Positions 1 through 5,833 of a stretch of DNA of 6,455 bases are shown piece by piece (position 1 is the first letter of the stretch; the number at the start of each line of letters is the position of its first letter). Location: positions 1 through 6,455 of the forward strand of contig JAAYXN010000280.1 of assembly GCA_012515885.1 (NCBI GenBank). Reading direction: 5' to 3'. This DNA comes from Rhodococcus sp. (in: high G+C Gram-positive bacteria) (GTDB lineage Bacteria; Actinomycetota; Actinomycetes; Mycobacteriales; Mycobacteriaceae). The notes beneath the pieces are model-generated. The model searched no databases and had not been told where the DNA came from. It worked only from the letters and a program-made list of their open reading frames with translations. A program made the translations under genes and the position numbers.

Positions 1-331
<331 letters not shown>

Positions 332-338
332 GACGTTG

Positions 339-345
339 TCTCCTA
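339..345 (-). promoter_or_regulatory. Ribosome binding site of purA
   Basis: On the minus strand TAGGAGA lies seven bases before the ATG at 331. It is a good match to the anti-Shine-Dalgarno sequence and fixes the purA start. Confidence 0.8.
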
Positions 346-409
346 CGGTCGACTCGCAGCCGATGTCCGACCGCGTGGTTCTGCCACCTAGGGCAGTGAC
401 CGGGAGAAC

Positions 410-415
410 AGTCTA
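410..415 (-). promoter_or_regulatory. Candidate -10 element for purA
   Basis: The minus strand reads TAGACT here, fitting the actinobacterial TANNNT -10 pattern. No convincing -35 is seen at 16-18 bases upstream. It would give a leader of about 70 bases that contains a small hairpin at 381-396 (CTGCC/GGCAG around a six-base loop). This is a pattern match only. Confidence 0.3.
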
Positions 416-585
416 GCCCAGTACCCCAACTATCGAACTAAACGCCCACGTGACGGGCCGTCGTACAGCGTGAACGGGCAAGGTCGCCGAAGACCGCTAC
501 GATAGCGTGCGTGCCGTCGACCGGCCGATACATGCGGCCGGGGTCAGAAAAACTGAGTGAAAGATCCAGAGACTAGCTAGAGATT

Positions 586-591
586 AAGGAG
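586..591 (+). promoter_or_regulatory. Ribosome binding site that sets the Rv0358-like start
   Basis: AAGGAG ends at 591, where a GTG codon also begins (591-593). That GTG overlaps the site and could not be served by it. The second in-frame GTG at 597-599 lies five bases after the motif, which is good spacing, so 597 is preferred as the start. Confidence 0.75.
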
Positions 592-596
592 TGCGA

Positions 597-1262
597 GTGA
601 CCGCCGTAGTGCTTGTCTGCGGAGACGCACCCCTGCCGTTGACGCTTGGTTCCCTGTCCGTGTCGAGTGTGCCCGCGATCCCTGAGAAGGACGATTTCGA
701 CGAGGTCTTTTCGAAGCTGCAAGTCACTGCGTCCCCGCGTCTGATCGTGGTGGGCAGCGACGCCGCGTTTGCCGCTGCGTTGACCCGGCTCATGCGCACC
801 GACCGGCTGCACGTCGAGCTTGCCTACGTTGCTGAGCAGCGCTCCCCCGCCACCGAGGCGTACCAGCTTGAAACCGGCGCGAAAGCCGCGAACGTGGCCT
901 TAGAAGGCACCGCGAAAGAGGTGCCGCTCATTCGGGACGACGCCGGGATCGCGCTTGTCGGCAAAGCCGTCATGACCGGACCGGTCGGCGAAACCCTCAC
1001 TGGTGAGGCGTACGCGGACGACACCCGCCTGTTCTCAGGCACCACGCCCCGACTCAACGTCACCCCCATCCCCACCATGCCGGGGCTGCGGGCCAGCGTG
1101 GATCGACGGTGGCGGTGGATTCCCCGGAACTGGGTGGAGGCGCGCGCCGTCCAACTCGGTACGCCCGAGGCCCTGGTGGTTCGGGACGGTGTCGCTAACC
1201 CGCGGACGGTCAAACGCTCAACCTTCTACCGGCATGAACGAGACTGGCTGCTCGTCCACTGA
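597..1262 (+). CDS. Conserved actinobacterial protein of unknown function (Rv0358-like)
   Basis: The 221-residue product is identified as Rv0358-like mainly from its place next to divergent purA and its size; no function is established. GTG 597 is preferred over GTG 591 because AAGGAG at 586-591 is correctly spaced only for the former. There is no signal peptide or membrane helix, so it is probably cytoplasmic. The N-terminal half has alternating beta strands and helices, with RLIVVGSDAAF at 48-58. The C-terminal half is rich in strands and ends in a basic/aromatic segment (VRDGV at 195-199, KRSTFYRH at 206-213, DWLLV at 216-220). The strand-Gly-x-Asp arrangement followed by a late Arg-Asp-Gly faintly recalls diacylglycerol kinase-type folds, but the GGDGT nucleotide motif is absent, so kinase activity is not claimed. 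It converges on the aminotransferase gene with a 25-base gap. Confidence 0.88.
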   Translation: MTAVVLVCGDAPLPLTLGSLSVSSVPAIPEKDDFDEVFSKLQVTASPRLIVVGSDAAFAAALTRLMRTDRLHVELAYVAEQRSPATEAYQLETGAKAANVALEGTAKEVPLIRDDAGIALVGKAVMTGPVGETLTGEAYADDTRLFSGTTPRLNVTPIPTMPGLRASVDRRWRWIPRNWVEARAVQLGTPEALVVRDGVANPRTVKRSTFYRHERDWLLVH

Positions 1263-1265
1263 TCG

Positions 1266-1297
1266 CGCCCTGCAGCGGATGTAGTGCCTATAGGGCG
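1266..1297. terminator. Weak candidate terminator between convergent genes
   Basis: CGCCCT at 1266-1271 and AGGGCG at 1292-1297 form a six-base inverted repeat around a 20-base loop in the gap between two converging genes. The right arm falls inside the last codons of the aminotransferase gene. There is no T-run on either strand and the loop is long, so this is a tentative call based mostly on position. Confidence 0.2.
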
Positions 1298-2199
1298 GTG
1301 ACCCAGCCGTGCACCGTGTCGGTGCGCAGCGCCGCACTGTGCCGCTTGCGCAGCGCCCCCGTAATGGGGCCCTGGGTGCCGTCGCCAACCTTGCGGCCGT
1401 CCACCTCAATAATCGGTGCCACACCTGCCGAGGTGCCGGTCGCGAACACTTCGTCGGCGATATACAGCTCGGTGAGATCAATGACGCGTTCAACGACAGG
1501 GAAGCCCTCTTCCGCAGCGAGGGTCAGTACCGTGCGGCGGTTGATGCCGTCCAGGATGTCGGACGAGACCGGCGGGGTGATGACGGTGCCGCCGCGGACC
1601 AGGAAAATGTTGGCGGCACTGAGTTCGCACACATGCCCCTGCCCGTCCAGGAACACCGCGTCGTCGTAACCGGCGTCGATAGCGTCCTGCTTAGCGAGGA
1701 CGGAGTTGACGTAGGCGCCGTTGACCTTGGCTCGCGACGGGATAGCGTCGTCTGGAATCCGCCGCCACTGGCTGGTCTTCAGTCGGGCTCCGTCCTGCGG
1801 GATGATCGGGACGGCGTCGTAGACGAACATGCTTACGCACGTGCTGCATCCACGAACGCGCGTGCCCGGGATGGACTCGTCGACGTGCACGCTGACGCGT
1901 ACAAAGACGTCGCGCTGCGGATCGTTCTCGATGATTAGTTGGCGCGCTGCGTCGATGAAACGCTGGTAATCCCATTCGTCGGCGAACCGGTCAATGCCGA
2001 TGATCTTGCAGGATTCAACGAGTCGCTGGAAGTGATCGGCGAGCCGAAACGCGGACCGGCCGCGCTCGTCAACCTGCACAGGAAAGACCGTGTAGACGCT
2101 GAGCCCGTACAGCATGGCCGACGTGGCAATGCCGAGCGTGGCTTCGCTAGCAGGGACGATCCGGTCGCGGAAGTACACACGTGAATGAGGTTCAGCCAT
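1288..2199 (-). CDS. Class IV PLP-dependent aminotransferase (IlvE-like)
   Basis: The 303-residue cytoplasmic enzyme belongs to fold-type IV aminotransferases, which use pyridoxal phosphate (branched-chain, D-amino acid and ADC lyase branches). Its length matches E. coli IlvE (about 309). The Schiff-base lysine is Lys158 in SRAKVNGAY, the PLP-nitrogen glutamate is Glu192 in ELSAANIFLV, and TVITPP (205-210), ILDGINRRTV (215-224) and ADEVFATGTSAGV (248-260) follow the family order. The C-terminal VGDGTQGPIT also matches IlvE. The IlvE substrate motif FEGIR is missing: residues 31-40 read YGLSVYTVFP, and GITR is GINR. The substrate is therefore uncertain; a branched-chain, D-amino acid or other amino donor is possible. 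An in-frame TAG lies four codons upstream of ATG 2199 and there is no Shine-Dalgarno sequence, which suggests a leaderless mRNA. It lies 47 bases downstream of the CDF gene on the same strand. Confidence 0.92.
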   Translation of the reverse strand: MAEPHSRVYFRDRIVPASEATLGIATSAMLYGLSVYTVFPVQVDERGRSAFRLADHFQRLVESCKIIGIDRFADEWDYQRFIDAARQLIIENDPQRDVFVRVSVHVDESIPGTRVRGCSTCVSMFVYDAVPIIPQDGARLKTSQWRRIPDDAIPSRAKVNGAYVNSVLAKQDAIDAGYDDAVFLDGQGHVCELSAANIFLVRGGTVITPPVSSDILDGINRRTVLTLAAEEGFPVVERVIDLTELYIADEVFATGTSAGVAPIIEVDGRKVGDGTQGPITGALRKRHSAALRTDTVHGWVTAL

Positions 2200-2205
2200 A
2201 TCGTG

Positions 2206-2211
2206 AGACTA
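2206..2211 (-). promoter_or_regulatory. -10 element for a leaderless aminotransferase mRNA
   Basis: The minus strand reads TAGTCT, then six bases, then the ATG at 2199. This TANNNT-to-ATG spacing places the transcription start at the A of the start codon, the arrangement known for leaderless transcripts in mycobacteria and relatives. The absence of any Shine-Dalgarno sequence upstream of the ATG agrees. No good -35 is visible. Confidence 0.5.
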
Positions 2212-2246
2212 GACGCAGACGTCAGATCGCCGCACCGCATTTACCG

Positions 2247-3170
2247 TCACCAGGTGACGTCTTGCTCGCATCGTTGCCCATGTTCGGTGGATTCGATTTG
2301 CACGGTGGCGTGTTCAAGCCCGTGCGATTCGAGTAGTGCACGGGCCCGTTCCAATACCGGTGCGGCGTCGCCGTCACTGGTGAGGTGCACGGTCGCGACG
2401 TCCATTCCGGTCGTCAGTGTCCACACGTGCAGGTCATGCACGCCGGTGACGTCCGGGAGCGCTGCGAGGTCGGCACTGATTTTTTCGACGTCGATGTTGG
2501 CGGGCGAGGCTTGCGTGAGTATCCGCAGCGATGCCGCAGCCAGGCGTACGGCGCGCGGAACCACCCACAGCGAGATGAGGACACCGACGACGACGTCGGC
2601 ATAGGACCAGTTGAAGACCAGGACGAGGAATCCGGCGATGAGGACGCCGACGCTGCCGACCGCGTCCGCGAGAACTTCGAGGTAAGCGCCGCGGACGGCG
2701 AGACTGTCTTTCGAGTCGGCGCGGAGCAGCAGCATCACGACAATGTTGGCGGCCAGGCCCGCGGCAGCGGTGATCATCAAGATGGCGCCAGGGAGGGCCG
2801 GTGGGTCGCCAATGCGTTCAATCGCTTCGTAAAACACCCACGCGGCGACAGCGAACAGTAGGAGCGCGTTACCCATCGCGGTGATGACTTCGGCGCGGTG
2901 CCAGCCGAATGTGCGGGCCGCCTCTTTGCTTCCGCGGCGCGCGAGGATGAGCGCAACGAGGCCCATCGAGAGGCCGACGACGTCGGTGAGCATGTGGCCG
3001 GCGTCGGCGAGTAGGGCAAGCGAGTTGATGGCGATCGCGACGGTCGCTTCGAGGATGAGGAATGCCCCGATGACGGTGAGGCCGATCGACATGCGCCGGA
3101 TACGACCGGTGGATGGGGCTGCGTCTGCCCCGCCGGTGTGCCCGTGCGAGTGGCCGTGACCTGCGCCCAT
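2247..3170 (-). CDS. Cation diffusion facilitator (CDF) metal-efflux transporter
   Basis: CDF transporters export divalent metals such as Zn, Co or Cd from the cytoplasm in exchange for protons. The 307-residue protein fits the CzcD/ZitB size. It starts with a His-rich cytoplasmic tail (His5, 7, 9, 11), then has six predicted helices, roughly 28-50, 58-78, 95-116, 127-149, 162-185 and 188-210. The helix 2 metal motif is intact as His59-x-x-x-Asp63 in DAGHMLTD. Helix 5 carries Glu165-x-x-x-Asp169 (LEVLADAVGS) where CzcD-like proteins usually have His-x-x-x-Asp. Residues 223-300 form the cytoplasmic dimerisation domain, with VHDLHVW (244-250) and HATVQIE (287-293). AAAGGAG at 3181-3187 lies ten bases before ATG 3170. 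A well-formed promoter with an embedded dyad lies upstream, so metal-dependent repression is likely. The metal cannot be assigned by eye. Confidence 0.95.
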   Translation of the reverse strand: MGAGHGHSHGHTGGADAAPSTGRIRRMSIGLTVIGAFLILEATVAIAINSLALLADAGHMLTDVVGLSMGLVALILARRGSKEAARTFGWHRAEVITAMGNALLLFAVAAWVFYEAIERIGDPPALPGAILMITAAAGLAANIVVMLLLRADSKDSLAVRGAYLEVLADAVGSVGVLIAGFLVLVFNWSYADVVVGVLISLWVVPRAVRLAAASLRILTQASPANIDVEKISADLAALPDVTGVHDLHVWTLTTGMDVATVHLTSDGDAAPVLERARALLESHGLEHATVQIESTEHGQRCEQDVTW

Positions 3171-3180
3171 GGTGCCGCGA

Positions 3181-3187
3181 CTCCTTT
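3181..3187 (-). promoter_or_regulatory. Ribosome binding site of the CDF gene
   Basis: The minus strand reads AAAGGAG, ten bases before the ATG at 3170. It supports that ATG, and therefore the His-rich N-terminal tail, as part of the protein. Confidence 0.75.
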
Positions 3188-3221
3188 GGTGCTGCCTGGT
3201 AATGCCGGATGCTTCGATCGG

Positions 3222-3242
3222 GGCCTAGCCGTGCGGCTGGCC
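3222..3242 (-). repeat. Hairpin at the 5' end of the CDF leader
   Basis: On the minus strand GGCC-AGCC and GGCT-A-GGCC pair around a GCAC loop, with one bulged A. It would lie within the first few bases of the CDF transcript if the predicted promoter is right. No T-run follows, so a standard intrinsic terminator is unlikely. It may stabilise the 5' end or limit read-through from the FUSC gene. Confidence 0.4.
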
Positions 3243-3251
3243 TACTCGGCG

Positions 3252-3280
3252 ATCATATGCAGATATTCGCATACGTGCAA
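3252..3280 (-). promoter_or_regulatory. Promoter of the CDF gene
   Basis: The minus strand has -35 TTGCAC (3275-3280), a 17-base spacer and -10 TATGAT (3252-3257, five of six matches to TATAAT). The expected start is near 3245, giving a leader of about 75 bases. The -35 begins ten bases past the FUSC stop codon, so the CDF gene can be transcribed independently of FUSC. This is the clearest promoter in the window. Confidence 0.65.
3256..3273. promoter_or_regulatory. Candidate metal-sensor operator in the CDF promoter
   Basis: An inverted repeat TATGC (3256-3260) / GCATA (3269-3273), with an eight-base AT-rich centre, fills the -35/-10 spacer and overlaps the -10 by two bases. AT-rich dyads at this position are typical of ArsR/SmtB-family metal repressors, which often control CDF genes. 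No regulator gene lies in the window, so the sensor would be encoded elsewhere. Confidence 0.45.
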
Positions 3281-3289
3281 TGGTGTGGG

Positions 3290-4432
3290 CTAGGCGTCCG
3301 GTGAATAGCCCGGATGCTCGACCGTGGGCGGCAGCGTCGCCAACGCAGAAATGCGCTTCAACCCCGCCACCTGCAAAAGATCAGTCAACAATGAACGCAA
3401 CTGGGCAAACACCACCGTCGCGGAGACCCCCGCACCCTCCAGCAACTCCGGCTTCAGTTCGCTGGCCACCGACCGCAACACGCGCGCGGCGTCAGACGGC
3501 GACGGCTTCTCCCCCGGATCTGCCAGCACCATGCGGCGCAGCACATCAATCGCGTCGGCGAGACGTCCGATCTGCTTCACCAAACGCGGATCAAGAATCT
3601 CGTCATCGAGAACCACCGACAGCGAACGCCGTGCCAGCACCCTAATATTGCGCATCGCACTATCAAGCGGATCCACCGCCGAGGAAATGTTTCTCATGCG
3701 ATGGCGGGCACTCCAATAAAACGGCGAAATACGGCTAATCTCCCGGCCCCCGGCAACATGCTCACGCAGATCATCAATCGAAGACTGCGTGGCGCGGGCC
3801 TTCTTCAACGCTGCCACGATCGGCTTGTCGTTATTAGCCAACAAGCCTTCGTGCACCAATCGCAGCACATGTTCGGCGCTATCGAGAATGGCCGCCGCGT
3901 CACGTCTGGCACGCCCCACCGGGTGCGTCGGAATCACAGCAAGAACGACGATGCCGACGAGCCCACCAACCAACGCGTCCACCGTTCGATCAATACCCGT
4001 ACCGTGACCTGACGGGATCAACGCAGCGATCAGCACAGCAGAATTACCTGCCTGCATCGCGATAATGGGGCCGCCGTCGAGCAGAACCGCGGCAGCCATC
4101 GCGAGCATCACCACCAACGCGATCTGCCACGTACCGCCGCCGATCAACCACACCAAGAGGTCGCCGATGGTGACGCCCACCGCGACACCAATCACAAGCT
4201 CCACCGAGCGGCGCAGCCGCGCACCCATCGATAGCCCCAGCGACACCACCGCCGCGATGGGGGCAAAGAACGGCTGCTCGTGACCAACAAGAACTGTCGC
4301 AACCCACCAGGCAATGCCAGCAGATAAACCGCACTGCACGATCGGCAGCGCTGAAACTCGCAGACGACGGAGTGAGGCACGGAGCCGATCACGGCCCCGT
4401 GTCTTAGCTTCCTCGAACCCCGTCGCAATCAC
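3290..4432 (-). CDS. FUSC-family (aromatic acid exporter-like) membrane protein
   Basis: FUSC-family proteins are inner-membrane proteins related to fusaric acid and aromatic acid exporters; substrates of most members are unknown. The 380-residue product has an N-terminal module of about six hydrophobic segments, near residues 28-50, 54-70, 76-98, 102-118, 124-140 and 149-168. Between and within them lie the conserved basic RLRRS (72-76) and the Gly-spaced helix at 82-90 (GVAVGVTIG). Residues 170-380 form a long, charged, mainly helical cytoplasmic domain. The start is GTG 4432 without a strong Shine-Dalgarno sequence. No other plausible in-frame start appears before the first membrane segment. 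It lies 15 bases after the DUF3151 stop, so translational coupling is likely. Export of a small organic acid is inference from the family only. Confidence 0.88.
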   Translation of the reverse strand: MIATGFEEAKTRGRDRLRASLRRLRVSALPIVQCGLSAGIAWWVATVLVGHEQPFFAPIAAVVSLGLSMGARLRRSVELVIGVAVGVTIGDLLVWLIGGGTWQIALVVMLAMAAAVLLDGGPIIAMQAGNSAVLIAALIPSGHGTGIDRTVDALVGGLVGIVVLAVIPTHPVGRARRDAAAILDSAEHVLRLVHEGLLANNDKPIVAALKKARATQSSIDDLREHVAGGREISRISPFYWSARHRMRNISSAVDPLDSAMRNIRVLARRSLSVVLDDEILDPRLVKQIGRLADAIDVLRRMVLADPGEKPSPSDAARVLRSVASELKPELLEGAGVSATVVFAQLRSLLTDLLQVAGLKRISALATLPPTVEHPGYSPDA

Positions 4433-4443
4433 GAGAACCCGAG

Positions 4444-4460
4444 CGGGCTACCCCAGCCCG
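4444..4460 (-). repeat. Hairpin spanning the DUF3151 stop codon
   Basis: CGGGCT and AGCCCG form a perfect six-base stem around a five-base loop. The DUF3151 stop (4448-4450) lies within it, and the FUSC GTG begins 11 bases downstream of its end. No T-run follows, so it does not look like a terminator. It may play a part in translational coupling. Confidence 0.4.
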
Positions 4461-4864
4461 AGTTCTTCAGCAGCGCGCGGATCGCAATCCTCAATCAAAT
4501 CGAGGCAGCGACTGTATTCGTCGTTTTCGCCAATGGACTTCGCGGACTGCGCCAGCACGGCCACGCAGCGCAGGAATCCCTGGTTGGGTTCATGGCTGTA
4601 TGGGACGGGCCCAAAACCCTTCCAGCCGTTGCGGCGCAGCTGGTCCAAACCGCGGTGATACCCGGTGCGGGCGTACGCGTAAGCGGTGATGACCTCACCG
4701 TCATTGAACGCTGCTTCCGCCAAATAGGCCCATGCGATCGACGCAGTTGGGTGATCGGCCGCCACCTTCTTCGGGTCCTCATGGTTGAGCAGCAGCGACT
4801 CTGCATCGTCGTCACCGGGAAGAAGAACAGGCTGGGGTCCGAGCAAATCACCAAAAGACGTCAT
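4448..4864 (-). CDS. DUF3151 family protein (Rv0360c-like)
   Basis: This 138-residue soluble protein matches the actinobacterial DUF3151 family, of which M. tuberculosis Rv0360c (about 145 residues) is a member. Function is unknown. Recognisable features are a short N-terminal segment (LLGPQPVLLP, 7-16), then a helical repeat-like region with WAYLAEAAF (45-53), AYAYARTGYHRGLDQLRRNGW (61-81), FGPVPYSHEPNQGFLR (84-99) and a final helix with two Cys (120, 127). The alternating Ala/Tyr-rich helices resemble a TPR-like fold, which is inference. There is no signal peptide or membrane segment, so a cytoplasmic location is expected. ATG 4864 has no good Shine-Dalgarno sequence, only AGG three bases away, and may be leaderless. 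It leads the DUF3151-FUSC transcription unit and diverges from the Rv0361-like gene. Confidence 0.93.
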   Translation of the reverse strand: MTSFGDLLGPQPVLLPGDDDAESLLLNHEDPKKVAADHPTASIAWAYLAEAAFNDGEVITAYAYARTGYHRGLDQLRRNGWKGFGPVPYSHEPNQGFLRCVAVLAQSAKSIGENDEYSRCLDLIEDCDPRAAEELGLG

Positions 4865-4870
4865 AGACCT

Positions 4871-4876
4871 ATTGTG
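4871..4876 (-). promoter_or_regulatory. Weak -10 candidate for DUF3151
   Basis: The minus strand reads CACAAT, six bases before ATG 4864, the same spacing as the leaderless candidate at the aminotransferase gene. It departs from TANNNT at the first base and no -35 is apparent, so the call is weak. Confidence 0.25.
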
Positions 4877-4945
4877 CCCCGTTCGCGTTCACGATGGACG
4901 CATGACTTGCGAACCGACCTCCCCGAAATCGGGCGCGCCGCGCGT

Positions 4946-4951
4946 TAGGCT
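4946..4951 (+). promoter_or_regulatory. Weak -10 candidate for the Rv0361-like gene
   Basis: TAGGCT on the plus strand fits TANNNT and would give a leader of about 33 bases before ATG 4991. The -35 position is not recognisable. The gene's likely ribosome binding site is AAGGGG at 4979-4984, six bases before the ATG. Confidence 0.25.
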
Positions 4952-4990
4952 TCGCAAGGAGTTGACCGCTGCGCACACAAGGGGTGCCCG

Positions 4991-5833
4991 ATGCAGGATT
5001 CTGACGACGCCAAGCCCGAATCTGGCGACATCGACAAAGCCACACCTGAAAGCAGTAATGCTGACGCCGTTGCCAAGGACGCAGGTGCCGAGGACGCAGG
5101 TGCCGAGGACGCTGGCTCTGCTGCTGACACAGTGAGTGCCGACGGCGCTGAGTCGGGCACTAGCGAACCAGCTGGTGACGCTGAGGCAGCTGCGGTCGAG
5201 CCAGTTCGCGAAGCCCCGCCCATTCCTGCCGCTCCACCTGCCCCCGAGGCTGCGCCGCTCACTCCGCCGCCCGCCCCGGCACCTCCCGCTCCCGCAACTG
5301 CGTACCCGCCGGTCAAGGCGGAACCCACTCGCGTCATGCCCACTGCGGCTCCGGCGCCACAACCGGAGGGTCGTAAGCGCAAGTCGGGTGCCATCTTGTT
5401 GCTGGCAGGTTTGGTGGTCGCGATTGCGTTGGGTGTCGGCGCAATTTTGCTGGTCAACCAGCACCGCGCCAACAATTCACCGGAGGCACAAGTCCAGAAC
5501 TCGATCGACACGTTTGTGGCGGCACTCGATAGCGGTGATCTCCCGGCGCTGCGGTCGATTACCTGCGGCTCGCTCGCCGAGTACTACAACGGCCTCACCG
5601 ATGAGCAGTTCGCGGCGGTGCATCAGGCGTCACGCGCGCAGCAGTCGCTGCCCGTCATTGGGCCGATGGAGTCGCTGACCATTACCGGCGATATTGCGAT
5701 CGCTCAGGTTTCAGCACACTCGGCTGCCTCCCCCGCTGAACAGTCGCTGCGCACATTCGATCTCACCCGTGTCAACGACGAGTGGAAGATCTGCGAACCC
5801 CAGCAGGAACTGTCCGAAGTTGTCCCCGAATAA
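4991..5833 (+). CDS. Single-pass membrane protein with extracytoplasmic domain (Rv0361-like)
   Basis: The 280-residue protein is identified as Rv0361-like from its position beside DUF3151 and its architecture. Function is unknown. Residues 1-70 are acidic and Ala-rich and include a short repeat of Asp-Ala-Gly-Ala-Glu (30-42). Residues 71-126 are Pro/Ala-rich. Both parts are probably disordered. GRKRKS (127-132) is a positive stop before one hydrophobic helix (about 134-155), so the long tail should be cytoplasmic and residues 156-280 outside. The outer part (VQNSIDTFVAALDSGD onward, 168-183) resembles small NTF2-like/DUF4878-type domains found on mycobacterial membrane anchors. Cys192 and Cys268 could form a disulfide there. 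ATG 4991 has AAGGGG six bases upstream. The gene converges on fba across a strong inverted repeat. Confidence 0.9.
   Translation: MQDSDDAKPESGDIDKATPESSNADAVAKDAGAEDAGAEDAGSAADTVSADGAESGTSEPAGDAEAAAVEPVREAPPIPAAPPAPEAAPLTPPPAPAPPAPATAYPPVKAEPTRVMPTAAPAPQPEGRKRKSGAILLLAGLVVAIALGVGAILLVNQHRANNSPEAQVQNSIDTFVAALDSGDLPALRSITCGSLAEYYNGLTDEQFAAVHQASRAQQSLPVIGPMESLTITGDIAIAQVSAHSAASPAEQSLRTFDLTRVNDEWKICEPQQELSEVVPE
5076..5120 (+). repeat. 15-base tandem repeat inside the Rv0361-like gene
   Basis: AGGACGCAGGTGCCG occurs at 5076-5090 and again, identically, at 5091-5105. A decayed third unit follows at 5106-5120. Being a multiple of three, it adds five residues (Asp-Ala-Gly-Ala-Glu) per copy to the disordered tail without shifting the frame. 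Confidence 0.85.

Larger units (their letters stand above)
332..596. other. Divergent purA / Rv0358-like intergenic region
   Basis: These 265 bases separate two divergent genes and must hold both promoters. On the plus strand TACGAT at 498-503 is a possible -10 for the rightward gene, without a clear -35. An inverted repeat CCGGCCG (521-527) / CGGCCGG (535-541) with a seven-base spacer would form a hairpin in that gene's leader. It is not followed by a T-run, so it does not look like an intrinsic terminator. I see no small gene, no tRNA and no known riboswitch. Confidence 0.5.

Noticed and set aside
521..541. CCGGCCG/CGGCCGG hairpin as a terminator or riboswitch upstream of the Rv0358-like gene
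   Set aside because: There is no T-run after it, no recognised riboswitch core, and it lies in a divergent region where no transcript needs to end.
591..593. Earlier GTG as the start of the Rv0358-like gene
   Set aside because: It overlaps the AAGGAG ribosome site, leaving no spacing. The GTG six bases later is properly spaced.
1309..1938. Long plus-strand open frame (209 codons) opposite the aminotransferase gene
   Set aside because: The reverse strand encodes a complete, motif-perfect aminotransferase here. The plus-strand translation has no family features and is a GC-bias shadow.
3171..3245. Metal riboswitch in the CDF leader
   Set aside because: The leader is only about 75 bases with one simple hairpin. 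No conserved riboswitch core, such as that of yybP-ykoY, is visible.
4956..4967. AAGGAG followed by TTGACC upstream of the Rv0361-like gene, as a second ribosome site or a -35
   Set aside because: No start codon lies at workable spacing, and no -10 appears 16-18 bases after TTGACC. AAGGGG at 4979-4984 serves ATG 4991.
4889..5511. Two overlapping minus-strand open frames opposite the Rv0361-like gene
   Set aside because: They are rich in Gly/Ala/Ser or Arg/Ser low-complexity sequence, mirror the plus-strand repeats, and lack ribosome sites. The plus frame has a clear domain layout.
5136..5678. Plus-strand frame of 180 codons in an alternate frame of the Rv0361-like gene
   Set aside because: It is an Arg/Pro/Leu-rich out-of-frame reading of GC-rich DNA and breaks no conserved context. 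There is no sign of a frameshifted gene.
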